DNA of 64,000 nucleotides from Pseudopyrenochaeta lycopersici (taxonomy: Eukaryota > Ascomycota > Dothideomycetes > Pleosporales > Pseudopyrenochaetaceae), in contig NHZP01000028.1 of assembly GCA_003313425.1 (NCBI GenBank), positions 186,001 through 250,000 on the forward strand, given 5' to 3'. Positions 10,551 through 20,242 of this stretch are shown in pieces; the first letter of the stretch is position 1, and each line of letters opens with the position of its first letter. The translations under genes were made by a program, and so were the position numbers. The notes beneath the pieces are model-generated. The model was not told the DNA's origin. It searched no databases and saw only the letters and a list, made by a program, of their open reading frames with translations.

Positions 10551-11882
10551 TCAAGAGCAGGTCAAAGGGTGTGAGGTGACAAGCCTCGCGCCTACATCTG
10601 GAAAGCCTTGTGCTTTCCATCGTGACCGCAGTTCACCGTACCACCGATGATCGTGAAAGACCCATGCCGTATCTTCACTGCAGGGTGCACGGCAAAGCAG
10701 ATACCTGAAACCATGCATATTTTTTAGGCATCGCTCCATTATGCCATTGCAAGCAGCGCTCGAACTATAAAATCGGAGATTCCAAAAGATATGCTCGAAA
10801 GCGGCACCGATGCCAAAGCTGCGTCTGCCAAAAGCTTTGGGCGGTCTGACGGGATATATCAATAGTGGCCAGATGCCACGAGTATGATGAAAATTGTGTA
10901 TGTGTTCTTCTACAGCTTTGGTGGGCAGGCCGATGTCCTGCAATACCAGGGCATGTGGTTGATCTGTGAGATCGGTCCTGTTCTTCTGGCCACGTGAGCG
11001 TCGTTTGTTGCGGACAGAATGGTCAGTGGTACAATGGTCATGGCGAAACAGGTAATCCATAATGCGAATGATCTCGGCCCGCGGCTCACAAGCATATCGC
11101 AATTCATGCCAGACAGAGCGTGCATGCTGTACGAAGCTGTTGCCGTCCGATGATCGAGGATTGGATGTGCGGTCTGCTGTTAGTGTAAAATTACCGGTAA
11201 TCACAATGCCGGAGGACGAGTCAAATATGATACTTTCCACAAAGTCTGTCGAGGAGTCCACAACTGACATTCTGAGCATTGAAGGGTCTTGCTCTTCTTG
11301 CTGCATATTGCGCATTGCTCCAGAAATAGAAGATACGGGCCAGTAAGTGATCTTCACGTATTCGCTGGCTGGAATTAGTGCTATCTCGAATAATGTCGTC
11401 AAAGCAAGGCTGTTCATAGCCCCAGCACTGCCAGCGAGCAAGTCTGAGGTGTCACGATCATCGATTGTTGCCATCACGTACTGCCCGTTGCTCAGGATTG
11501 TCTCCAGCGATAACACGGCGCAGTCAAAGGTACCAAACTTGAAAGACGAAGACTCGGTCGTTGTTGCGGCAAATGCATCTGCTACAGACACTGCCCTCGA
11601 AGCAGCGACGACTGCCGGAACAAGCCCGCGCGCAAGTGTCGCTCGAACGAGCGTTTCCATAGTGACATTAGGCTCGACCCAAGCGGTAGACGTGTCCAAG
11701 TCAATCTGTACGATCTTGTTGAGGCCTGGGATGTCACTAGGAGCGTTGTAAGGTGTTTTCTGGGCGGAACGGTTGCCGGTCTGATATCGACTAGTATCCT
11801 CTATAGTTTTGCGTATAACGGTCACAACTCTTCGATGCTCCTCCCATGGAGTAGGATCATATCCGAAAGTTGTTGCCAGCAT
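10551..11882 (-). CDS. FAD-linked oxidoreductase, delta(24)-sterol reductase (DHCR24/DIM)-like
   Basis: A single 443-residue frame. Residues ~40-190 match the FAD-binding (PCMH-type) domain of the DHCR24/DIMINUTO family, including WVEPNVTMETLVRATLARGL, ESSSFKFGTFDCAV and the LAGSAGAMNSLALTTLFEI block. The C-terminal part contains the family-like WYGELRSRW. Members reduce sterol side-chain double bonds with FAD, usually at ER membranes. Here the Gly-rich flavin segment expected before ESSSF (GGGYAGTSG in relatives, from general family knowledge) reads ADAFAATTT. Flavin binding or activity may therefore be altered. The protein is shorter than typical ~510-residue members and lacks the N-terminal hydrophobic anchor. 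It may be a secondary-metabolism paralogue or a decaying gene. Confidence 0.65.
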   Translation of the reverse strand: MLATTFGYDPTPWEEHRRVVTVIRKTIEDTSRYQTGNRSAQKTPYNAPSDIPGLNKIVQIDLDTSTAWVEPNVTMETLVRATLARGLVPAVVAASRAVSVADAFAATTTESSSFKFGTFDCAVLSLETILSNGQYVMATIDDRDTSDLLAGSAGAMNSLALTTLFEIALIPASEYVKITYWPVSSISGAMRNMQQEEQDPSMLRMSVVDSSTDFVESIIFDSSSGIVITGNFTLTADRTSNPRSSDGNSFVQHARSVWHELRYACEPRAEIIRIMDYLFRHDHCTTDHSVRNKRRSRGQKNRTDLTDQPHALVLQDIGLPTKAVEEHIHNFHHTRGIWPLLIYPVRPPKAFGRRSFGIGAAFEHIFWNLRFYSSSAACNGIMERCLKNMHGFRYLLCRAPCSEDTAWVFHDHRWYGELRSRWKAQGFPDVGARLVTSHPLTCS

Positions 11883-12913
11883 TTTAGAGCGAAATAAGCG
11901 ACAAAAGTCTGGGAAGGCGAATACAGGGAGCCTATGGCTTAGGCTGAGTGTTTTTGGCCCTTATAGCAGGTTCACCGGCACCACGATGTGACACGAAATA
12001 CCAAAGCTCTGCAGTCGTGAGTAACAACAAGCGATGGCATATCAGAAATAACATCAGAAGGTGTCAGCTGATTCAAGTGATTGTTAAGGGAGCAAATGAT
12101 GATTTGCAACTGATTTTGACCTTCCTGGTCAGCTCGTCTAGCATTCTAAAGGACCTTGTAAGCACTTGACAGATGACGAAAGTAGTGACTGTGAAAGACG
12201 CTCTCCCTAGGCTTGCTGTCAGCATTGCGGGCAAAAAGAAAGGATCTTTGATGAATCTTGTCGTAGCCCAGCCATTCAATCAACCAGCTTACTTGTACAC
12301 GAAGGTATATGACTTTGACTATGCAATAGAAGCACAGAATCATCAGCTCAGAAGGTCAGAAATTACACTCCCTCGAGTCTTACGGCGTTTGCCGGGCAGC
12401 GACGCATCCTGGTCAGCAATCCTTATAGAGATGAATGGATATGTTCGAGCGGCTGACAGCGCTTCGATGGAAGACACTCATGGAACTGTTGCTGCACGCA
12501 ATGAAACATCAGCTTTCTACCCCTCGGCAACGGCATCATCACTTCAGTGCGCAGGCGGATGCGCTCTGATACTGTACTTACGATTCGTTGTCACCATCCT
12601 AGCATCGAGAAGCAAGTTTGGTAGTTTCGCGATCCAAAAGACTGGCTAGTTTCAGCCACATTTATGTTGACAGGTCTAGAAAGTACGGTGATATCTGATC
12701 GGAGAGACCGAGAATATCGGATTGACCGTCGCCCAGTCCGAAGAGCTGAAGTAGAGGCCGTAGATATAAAGACTAGGCTGCGCTTCGAAGAAAGTGTGAG
12801 AGATTACTCAAAATCGAGATAATTCCAGTCTATTAAGAATTGCATCACATGCGCCACATTATTAGAGTACTCATACCAATAATTTAAACAAGTCTACGAG
12901 ATCATCTATCAGT
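11883..12913. other. Intergenic; one unsupported plus-strand ORF
   Basis: A 158-residue plus frame (12173-12649) has no recognisable domain and ordinary composition. It may be noncoding. No repeats noticed. Confidence 0.3.
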
Positions 12914-13997
12914 TTACAGAAACAACAAAGTGATCCACCCGTTCGCTACAATCTCTCCCATATAAACATCCCTGCGCGGTGTGGCCGCGTGGGCGAGGAA
13001 GGTCTCTCCACCACTGACTTTAGCATTGGCGGGCTCGCTTGGCCCTAGGAGAGCGGCAATTCTTTCCCTGTAGACCTTGATTCCATGCACTCTCCACGTC
13101 ATGACTGCGTCTTCGTCCAGCTCATTGTTGTCGATCCTCCTGATGCTTATCTGCGACGCCGCAGTGGGGTCTACTCGCAGGGAAAAAATGGTGCCCGAAT
13201 TCACAAATAGCCTGTTCGCCAGCTTAGCTATGACGTCTGGGACTGGCTCGACCTCGCGATCGCGCCATGACTCTCGCGTGGAATACGAACGAGGCCGACT
13301 GTGATTCAGCCATCCGCACTTCTTTGCTACATATTGTGCATCAGCCTTGGTGATAGGATCACCATCGTTGATCAGAGACAGAAACAACGAGCGCCTAGAG
13401 CTGGAGCCTTCACGATCATGCTCTTGAAGCGGAGCAATCGATATAGGCGGCGCCCCGAATACGATGCAGTGAACAGACTCGAATCTTGCTACCACTTGGG
13501 CTAGCGACGAGACTTTTGTTGTTCTGACGTGTGCATACAGAAGGCTTGCGATGGCAGCTCCTGCTGAATGGCCTGTGAACAACAGCGTCACTCCGTTCTC
13601 GACAGCACTCAAGGAGAGCGCCAGCGGATCGATCAGCAATCTGACGGTCTCTAAGAATCCAGAGTGGCATAGGTTCCGCTTCTCGCCCTGCCCCTGATCA
13701 GCACTCGAGCGAACTGCCGTTGATATGACTACGAACCAGAATATCCTCAGGCTCAGCTGCGCTATTCCTCAGATTCACCATCCAGTCTTTGAGGCCTCGT
13801 GTACCAGACACAGCCACAACAGTGACTTGCCCATGCGGGCCCGCATTCCGCTGGCTGATTTTGATTCTCTCAGGTGCAGCGCACGGCTGCGTGGTAGAGG
13901 CTACAACGTCACTGTAAGCTTCTTCCGAGCAGGTCGCTGCCAGATGTATCAGAGGCCAAGCGGCAGACGATCTGGATGATGTATCAGATGTGCGGAA
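12914..13997 (-). CDS. Class 3 lipase (alpha/beta hydrolase)
   Basis: Two exons are clear: complement(12914..13693 and 13737..13997). The 43-nt intron 13694-13736 (GTTCGT...CAG, branch-like CTGAT) joins EPEDIL to GQGEKRNLCHSGFLE in phase. The N-terminal exon has VVAVSGTRGLKDWMVNLRN, the oxyanion-hole strand of class 3 lipases. The nucleophile elbow is TGHSAGAA, the acid is in LINDGDPI, and the histidine is probably in WRVHGIKVYRERI. A complete Ser-Asp-His triad is therefore present. Upstream exon(s), perhaps within 14000-14193, should supply the start codon and I could not fix them. No signal peptide is visible in the part read, so an intracellular lipase is possible. Confidence 0.75.
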
Positions 13998-15324
13998 CTA
14001 ATATGAGCGGAATCGGGTTGACAAACATCTCGTCCTCAGTGGCAGCAAGGTGGCCTTGCTTTGACCGCTGAAAGAAAGCATGAGTCCCAGTGGCTTGACT
14101 TTGGCGAGACCGTCTTTTGGCTTGTCTCTCATTCATCCTGATGCGTAGCTTTCGATATGCTCGAGCATGTGGAAAGAAGTTTGCCATTCGCATCGTTCAG
14201 GTGGGGTACTAAAGAATGTTTAAGTGTGACTCTGCAGCACATTTATAACCAAGCTTTGCGTCTGTTATGCAACGGAATGTCTAAACATTGAAAGGCCATG
14301 TTATTGTCCTAAGCGGCCATTGATGAGAACTCTTATGCAGGATAGCCATCGATTGCCACCAGGACATTCTATCTTGTTTCTCAACCCTTTCAAACCCAAA
14401 AAGATTGCGTTGCTTGACATGCTGAGCCAGCCAGACTGGCACGAACAAGCTGGATCAGCACATGCCATCCTTACACTCATACCAAAACACCTGACATAGC
14501 GGGTCAGTGCGACAGTCGCGCCTTCGGGCATTTAGATTTTACGTATGGACTGCTAGTGCCTATGATGAAGAGCGTCTCAGCAGGTAGTCAACTGAGCCAC
14601 AGGCATCACGACAGGTGGCGCCCTGAGTCGTCTATGTACCCGTGACGTCTACATCCTGGAGGGAAAAATGGTTCTCCGCTGATTCTTAGAGGTGAATGTG
14701 CTGGGTAGGACTTCAGACCGCAACATGATGAGTCGAGGTTATGTTGCTTCATACCAAGGTCTTATAAGTTACAATGCAAGATTCGATCAGTACTTAGCGG
14801 TGAACTTGGCTCTCTCATCTTGCGCATTGTAATTCATTCTTCATTTTTCTCTAATGATAACGGAAAGCAGCAAGGCACTGGAGGTAGTGCGCGCTTCTGA
14901 CGACTTTGCTGAGCTTCGAATTCGACTCGATTAGTCCGCTCCACTCAGCGGTCTACACCATTGTGCGCTGTAAAGTTCACTGAACAACTCAAAAGCCTGA
15001 TGCACTCCAAAATGCGCTTCACAGATGATGTAAGGTGTGTGATTCTGGTTTTTCATATACAACATTTTATATCTTCCACTCTACATTGCTGAGCCAATCC
15101 AGGCAAATCCTGGTTACATATCATTCAGACTGCATTTATACCATTTGAGTCTTGCACGTAACGACTTCTTTGAAGTGATCTGGTGGTGATTGAAGACTTT
15201 GCCTGACCTGCTCAACGTATAGCCTACTCGCGGTTGGAAGCACAATGTGCGGAACGTCTTAAGCCAATATCGTCGCCAAGTTGCTGCTCGCTATGATTTA
15301 TGTCGCCTTCCGAGTATATGAGAC
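13998..15324. other. Intergenic; may hold the lipase 5' exon
   Basis: The minus frame 13984-14193 is basic (ERQAKRRSRQSQ) and might encode the lipase N-terminus. Elsewhere only short frames are seen. Confidence 0.3.
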
Positions 15325-15822
15325 TCATCCCTTTGCAATGTGACTCATGAATTTTTCAATGGCGGTTGTGGTATTGCTATGTTGTTTCTGCCAGGTTTCA
15401 TCAATGACCGCTAATACATTGGTGAGGTTTTCGAGACTCGAATAACACTCTTCCAACATCTGTTTCAATGCAGCAGCGTTCGTCGAATCTTGCAAGGGCA
15501 AAAGCTTGCTATCCTTCGTCAATGAAGTTCCGCTTTGGTCTGGAGCGCCCACGACAATCTGGCCGGTATTATTTTTCGGATTGGCCGAACCACGTCGAGT
15601 GTCCTTGGTCACTAGCACTTGAGATGACCCGCTGTCACCATCCCTAGATTTTCTCCCTTCATTTCGACGTTGCTTGTCTTTCTTGGCTTGGGTCTTTTTC
15701 CGAGATACGAGCTTTGTAGGTGTATCTAGCTTGACCGAGGTCGGTGGAGCTGGACACGGGCTTTCCAGGACACTTTCCCTTCCTTTCACGTTTTCCGCAG
15801 ATTTCCCTTTTGTTGTCTTCAT
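15325..15822 (-). CDS. Basic hypothetical protein with C-terminal helix
   Basis: Starting at MKTTKGKSAE gives 165 residues; the frame continues to 15900 with an alternative upstream start. The first two thirds are very rich in Lys, Arg, Ser and Thr and look disordered, with several potential nuclear localisation stretches such as RKKTQAKKDKQRR. The last ~55 residues are helix-forming (ALKQMLEECYSSLENLTNVL) and may be a coiled coil. No known family recognised. The 15823-15900 segment may contain a 5' intron. Confidence 0.4.
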   Translation of the reverse strand: MKTTKGKSAENVKGRESVLESPCPAPPTSVKLDTPTKLVSRKKTQAKKDKQRRNEGRKSRDGDSGSSQVLVTKDTRRGSANPKNNTGQIVVGAPDQSGTSLTKDSKLLPLQDSTNAAALKQMLEECYSSLENLTNVLAVIDETWQKQHSNTTTAIEKFMSHIAKG

Positions 15823-16229
15823 TCCAGCAGTGAGTCCGATAGTCGTACTAAGTTTTGGGGCAGAAAGGAAGTATAATCTTACTATATATACATGCTTCAC
15901 TCGGCATCTTGTTCATCCTGATATGCCTAGCTGTGCACGATGCCACTTCACTGCTCTCGCCGCAGTTGAATGATGCATGACTGTTGAGCATAAAAATCCG
16001 TATGACCGAGGGACGCAGCAAGACATCATTCCGCCCATCATCTTCTCATGTTCTCTCTTGTAAGCGTGCTGTTGCATTGCAAGCAAGGCACCGTAAATCT
16101 GTTAGATTATTGCTTAACCGTCATCCATCATGGGCCCATCAGCTCGCATGTCGAGTATAAGACATGACGTATAAATCCTCCATGTATGTAGAGACTCCCA
16201 ATAACCTGCCAAGGTTCCGCTTCAGTACG
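15823..16229. other. Intergenic upstream of the LPMO-like gene
   Basis: No gene recognised. The segment probably contains the promoter of the gene starting at 16230. Confidence 0.3.
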
Positions 16230-16630
16230 ATGCTGACTCGAATTGCTCCACTCGCGTTGGCGTTCGCCATACTTTCGAACTCTGTGGCGCATTTGATGCC
16301 GGAAAATCCCATACCATTCGGCAAACCTACGCTGAACAACTCTCCTTTGGACGGTGCTGGGTTGGACTTCCCCTGCAAACTGCGAGAAGGCGTGTACGAT
16401 CTGACTCAAATGAACAACTGGACAGCTCATACATGGGCAAAATGGTCGGTTGTTCCGGTCGGTTGTTCCGTTTAACCGGTCGGTCTGCATTTTTGGCCGG
16501 TTTTGGTTAACCGGTTTGTTTGATTTAATCTAATCGTTTAACCGGTTAAACCGGTTATATAGGCTGCGCATCGCAACCATTTCATATTCATTTCAATCCC
16601 GCAAGCTTGTGGTTATTGTATCTCTACGCT

Positions 16631-18990
16631 ATGTTGCTTCCTGCTGAATCCTCGTCCGCATCTCTACCTGCCAACTTCTATTCATTTATAGAGGTCTCTA
16701 AGGAGCCTCCATCTGGTAAGAAGGGAAGTAAGGGCTTTACTATCTATACTTGCAGAGTCTGCGTTGTTCGACCATTCTCTGGAAATCATCGCATGAATGC
16801 TGTCCGACATGTTCTGAATAACCACCCATTACCGGCTCCTACTCCTGCTCTTGCATCCTCGAGCCCAGCTCCCGAGCCTGTAACCGGATACTCCCTTACA
16901 AATAATCCTCGAAGGCTTACCTCCTTTTTCTCCTCTTCTCCATCGCCCGATTCCATGCGGAATGTCTTCAGTCTCCCACGGTATCATGATGCTATCATAG
17001 CCCTCTTCACACAGCGCCGGCTCCCGTTTTCTGCTATCGAGTGGAAAGAGTTTCAAGAGCTCTGTCTTGCTGCCAATCCATATATTGAGGATCAACTCAT
17101 CCAAACCCGCCGTTCGCTCCTCCGCATAATCATCACAAATGAAGCCTACTATCGTGAACAGATCAAAGAGAGCCTACAAACCGCCGTGAGCTCTATTCAC
17201 ATCTCCTCCGATCTCTGGTCTTCGCCTAACCGCCACTCCCTTCTTGGTGTCACCGCACAGTGGGTCGATGCGAACTGGGAGCTTCAAACGGCATTACTGG
17301 CTCTCCCAGAATGCCGCTATACCCATAGTGGAGAGCATCAAGCTGAGTTGCTTCTGCAGGTCCTAGAGACCTATAGAATTGCGTCAAGGATCGGCTGGCA
17401 TACTGGAGATAACGCTACCTCAAACGATACTACTTTGCAGCATCTCGAAAAGCTACTTCATGCTAAGGGCATTACTTTTAATGCAAAGCAAAGGGTGTTC
17501 GCTGTATAGCCCATATCATCAACCTGAGCCTCCAAGCATTTCTACTCGCGTCATCGAAGGAAGCACTTGAAGCTGCATTTGCGGAGGCCGCCGAAGTTGA
17601 AGGCGAAGAGCTTATCAATACATTCTCAGATGTGTTAGCTGCGAGGCAAAATAGGGAGGCGGAGCAGCGTGCCGCAGAAAAGGCTCAGACTGTACAAGCT
17701 CAGTCTTCAGGTTCACAGATGAGTCAAACTAGCAAGCGGCGGCGCGCGAATACGGCTGGGAGTGTAGCAAGTCAGGAGTCGATTGCCGATGAGTTTGTGG
17801 GCATTGAGAACATTCCAGCATTACGCAAGCTCCATGGTCTTGCTAAATTCCTCCGCGGTTCTAACATCTACATGGACTTGTGGCGAGATATTGTGGGGCT
17901 GCAGCTGGGAATTGACAATCGCACCCGCTGGAACTCATGGTATTACTTCATCAGCCGAGCAAAAAGGATGAAACCTCAGATTGTCGAGTTCATGCTTCAG
18001 CATGAAGTAGCTCTTGGAGTTAACCGGCTTACTGGAGAGGACTGGCAGATTCTCGATAGAGTACATGAGTTCCTAGAGACATTTGCTGAGGCTACTTTGT
18101 ATGCGGAGGGAAAGAGCTCAATTGGTCAATCGCTGCTTGTTATTGAGATTCTTTTGAAGAAGTTTGAAGACGAGAAGGTACGTTTACGGTTTGGGAACTT
18201 AGGGTTTCCTTACTAACGAGTCTTGTAGAAGAGATACTCCTCTAGACCTGAAAAGGACCTCCGCATGGTTAGAGCTATTAATATGGGCTGGTTTGTCCTC
18301 AACAAGTACTATAGTCGTGCTGACGAGGTTCCTGCCTATGGAGCTGCTATCCTTCTTGATCCGTCATCTCGCCGCGCATACCTTGACACATTCTGGAAGA
18401 AGGCTTGGGTTGATTCCGCAATCAAATCAGCTGGCATGATTTGGGAAGAGGAATTCAATACTCAACCTACTAAGGATGCTCATATCACTGGAGATACCGC
18501 TGCTGTAGTAGAGCTTGAATCAGTAAAGCTAAATAGCTTTGCAAAGTACAAGGCAAAGCAAAGGCCTGAGTACGCTTCACCTGGAGCTGTGGATGATTTC
18601 TATCGTTTCATTAACATGGAACCTATCGATCTCGATGGCATGAAGCTTACTCCACTAGAATGGTGGTGTCAACCTACGCAAAGGCGGTCCTACCCTTGTC
18701 TTTCTCGAATGGCTATCACGGTCCTCTCAATCCCTGCAGAGTCCGCAGAACCTGAGAGGGTATTCTCGGGAGCTCGGAGAACATGTTCATGGAGTCGACT
18801 CTGGCTGACACCTCGGAATATTGAGATTATTGAGTGTATGGGTAATTGGCTGAAAGAGGGTCACATCCACCCAGTTAGAGCGAGTGGAATAGGATTCCCC
18901 ATCACGCCAGATCCCTATCTTGATCAAGACGCTGTAAAGGAGCTTGATCAACAGCTGGTTGAGTGTATGGAGGCTGATTTAGGTTGGTAG
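16631..18990 (+). pseudogene. hAT transposase, near-intact with one frameshift
   Basis: The frame starts near 16607-16631 with an N-terminal BED-type zinc finger region (TCRVCVVRPFSGNHRMNAVRH). It runs to about 17495, where one extra base shifts it; the expected CIAHIINLSLQAFLL continues in another frame from 17503. A normal 51-nt intron follows (18178-18228, GTACGT, CTAAC branch, TAG). The protein then continues to 18990 with the dimerisation domain (RMAITVLSIPAESAEPERVF). Apart from the one-base shift in AAAGGGTGTTC, no other break is seen. This copy is probably non-autonomous unless the shift is a sequencing error. Confidence 0.8.
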
Positions 18991-19012
18991 ATACATTTAT
19001 AAACGCAGAGTT

Positions 19013-19156
19013 CCAACAATCAAATCAATCAGCTCTTGGGAAACTGGCGCTAACCCAGCGAAGTAGAGTTTAAACCTATAAAGGTAGTCGCTAAGCCTAA
19101 ACAGGTAATATATTAAGTTAGTCTACACCTCAGAGCCCCACTTAACTGATTGTTAG
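19013..19156. repeat. MITE-like repeat within the hAT 3' region
   Basis: Begins CCAACAATCAAATCAATC and ends ACTTAACTGATTGTTAG, imperfect inverted ends. It is clearly related over its whole ~145 bp to 63183-63327, including GCTAACCCA and GCCCCACTTAA blocks. Either a nested MITE or part of the hAT 3' end. Confidence 0.65.
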
Positions 19157-20242
19157 AGTCAGATAAAATGTAACTGGTCTAATCGGTTTAACTGGTTAAA
19201 CCGGTCGGTCGTTTTGGTCTCTGAATTGATCCGGTCGGTTGTTTCGGTCGGTGAATTTAAGCGGTTAACCGGTTTGCCCATGTATGGGACAGCTGGTGAG
19301 GCGCAAACCATCCGCTTTCTAGGGTCTGCGGTCCACGGTGGAGGGTCTTGCCAGTGCTCTGTGACAAAGGATCTGCACCCTACAAAAGCCAGCCGGTGGA
19401 AGGTAGTGCATAGTGTGATCGGGGGGTGTCCCGCAAGTGTGGGCGGTAATCTTCCTGGAGGTCCCACCAGCCACGGGGCGGCCACATTCGACGTCGTGAT
19501 GCCGAAAGGCATGCCGAGTGGTAGATATACGTTTGCTTGGACCTGGTTCAACAGACAAGGAAACCGTGAGATGTACATGAACTGCGCCCCAATTTCCGTC
19601 AGCGGCGATGGCAACGACACTGCCTTCTTCGAGTCTTTGCCCAACATGTTTGTCGCCAATTTGCCGAGCACAGCTTGCTCTACCCTAGAAGACTTCGATC
19701 TTGCATTCCCCGAACCGGGAGACTCAGTAGTCACTGGCAGCCAGGCCAAGGTCGCCACGACGCTTGTTGGACCTGGGTGTGCTTCTATGACTACACTAGG
19801 TGCCGGTTCTGGAGCCACCCACTCTGTTAAGGGCTCTGCACATAGCTTGCCCAACCGAAGCGGCGTGAAGACGACTTTGTATCCGCAGACAGCGACGTCT
19901 GGAATGTCAACAAGGGCCCAGTCCATGATAGATGCCGAGGAAGTCTTCTTGTTCGGAAAGACGTCCACTATCGAGTCTCAGATCCTTGTCGCCCAGGCCA
20001 CATCGATGTTGGCACCTGAGATGGCAATGCCGACCTCGACTCTACCAGTAGCTACTTCTGGTCCTTGCATTCCTTGCGACCCCAAGGATGACATTGTCTG
20101 CATCGATCAAAGCCATTATGGGCTCTGTAATTTAGGCTGTGCACTCTCTCAACCTCTGGCTTCTGGGACTGTTTGCTTGGACGGACGAATTTTGAGACGT
20201 GGTGCGCGACTGTTACCTCATCATGGCTCGCCAGCCGAGTAG

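Larger units (their letters stand above)
16428..19286 (+). mobile_element. hAT transposon (2,859 bp) inside the LPMO-like gene
   Basis: Terminal inverted repeats CATACATGGGCAAA are followed inward by arrays of CGGTTAACCG-like motifs at both ends. An 8-bp target duplication GGACAGCT flanks it at 16420-16427 and 19287-19294, the hAT signature. The inside carries one transposase gene with a single apparent frameshift. The clean duplication and the intact host reading frame either side point to a recent insertion. Confidence 0.93.
16230..20242 (+). pseudogene. Secreted LPMO-like protein gene, split by a hAT insertion
   Basis: The coding halves are 16230-16427 and 19295-20242. Between them lies a hAT element plus one copy of its 8-bp target duplication. 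Across the gap the codons join in frame (NNWTA then GEAQTIRFLG), giving a 381-residue protein if the insertion were absent. The N-terminus has a signal peptide ending SNSVA followed by His, which could be the N-terminal His of a copper histidine brace. The middle contains HGGGSCQ, GGCPA and FAWTWFNRQGNREMYMNCAP, typical of fungal LPMO-like secreted proteins. The C-terminal Cys-rich module (CDPKDDIVCIDQ and CNLGC) resembles those appended to such proteins. As it stands, the left half reads into the element and stops at 16475, so the gene is almost certainly null. Confidence 0.82.

Noticed and set aside
13694..13736. Apparent frameshift and stop in the class 3 lipase
   Set aside because: A 43-nt phase-zero GT-AG intron with a branch-like CTGAT joins the two conserved halves exactly, so the gene is not broken here.
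1..14000. PKS, FAD oxidoreductase and lipase as one biosynthetic cluster
   Set aside because: Only the PKS tail is visible, the genes are ~10 kb apart with unrelated genes and transposons between, and no shared regulatory signal was found.
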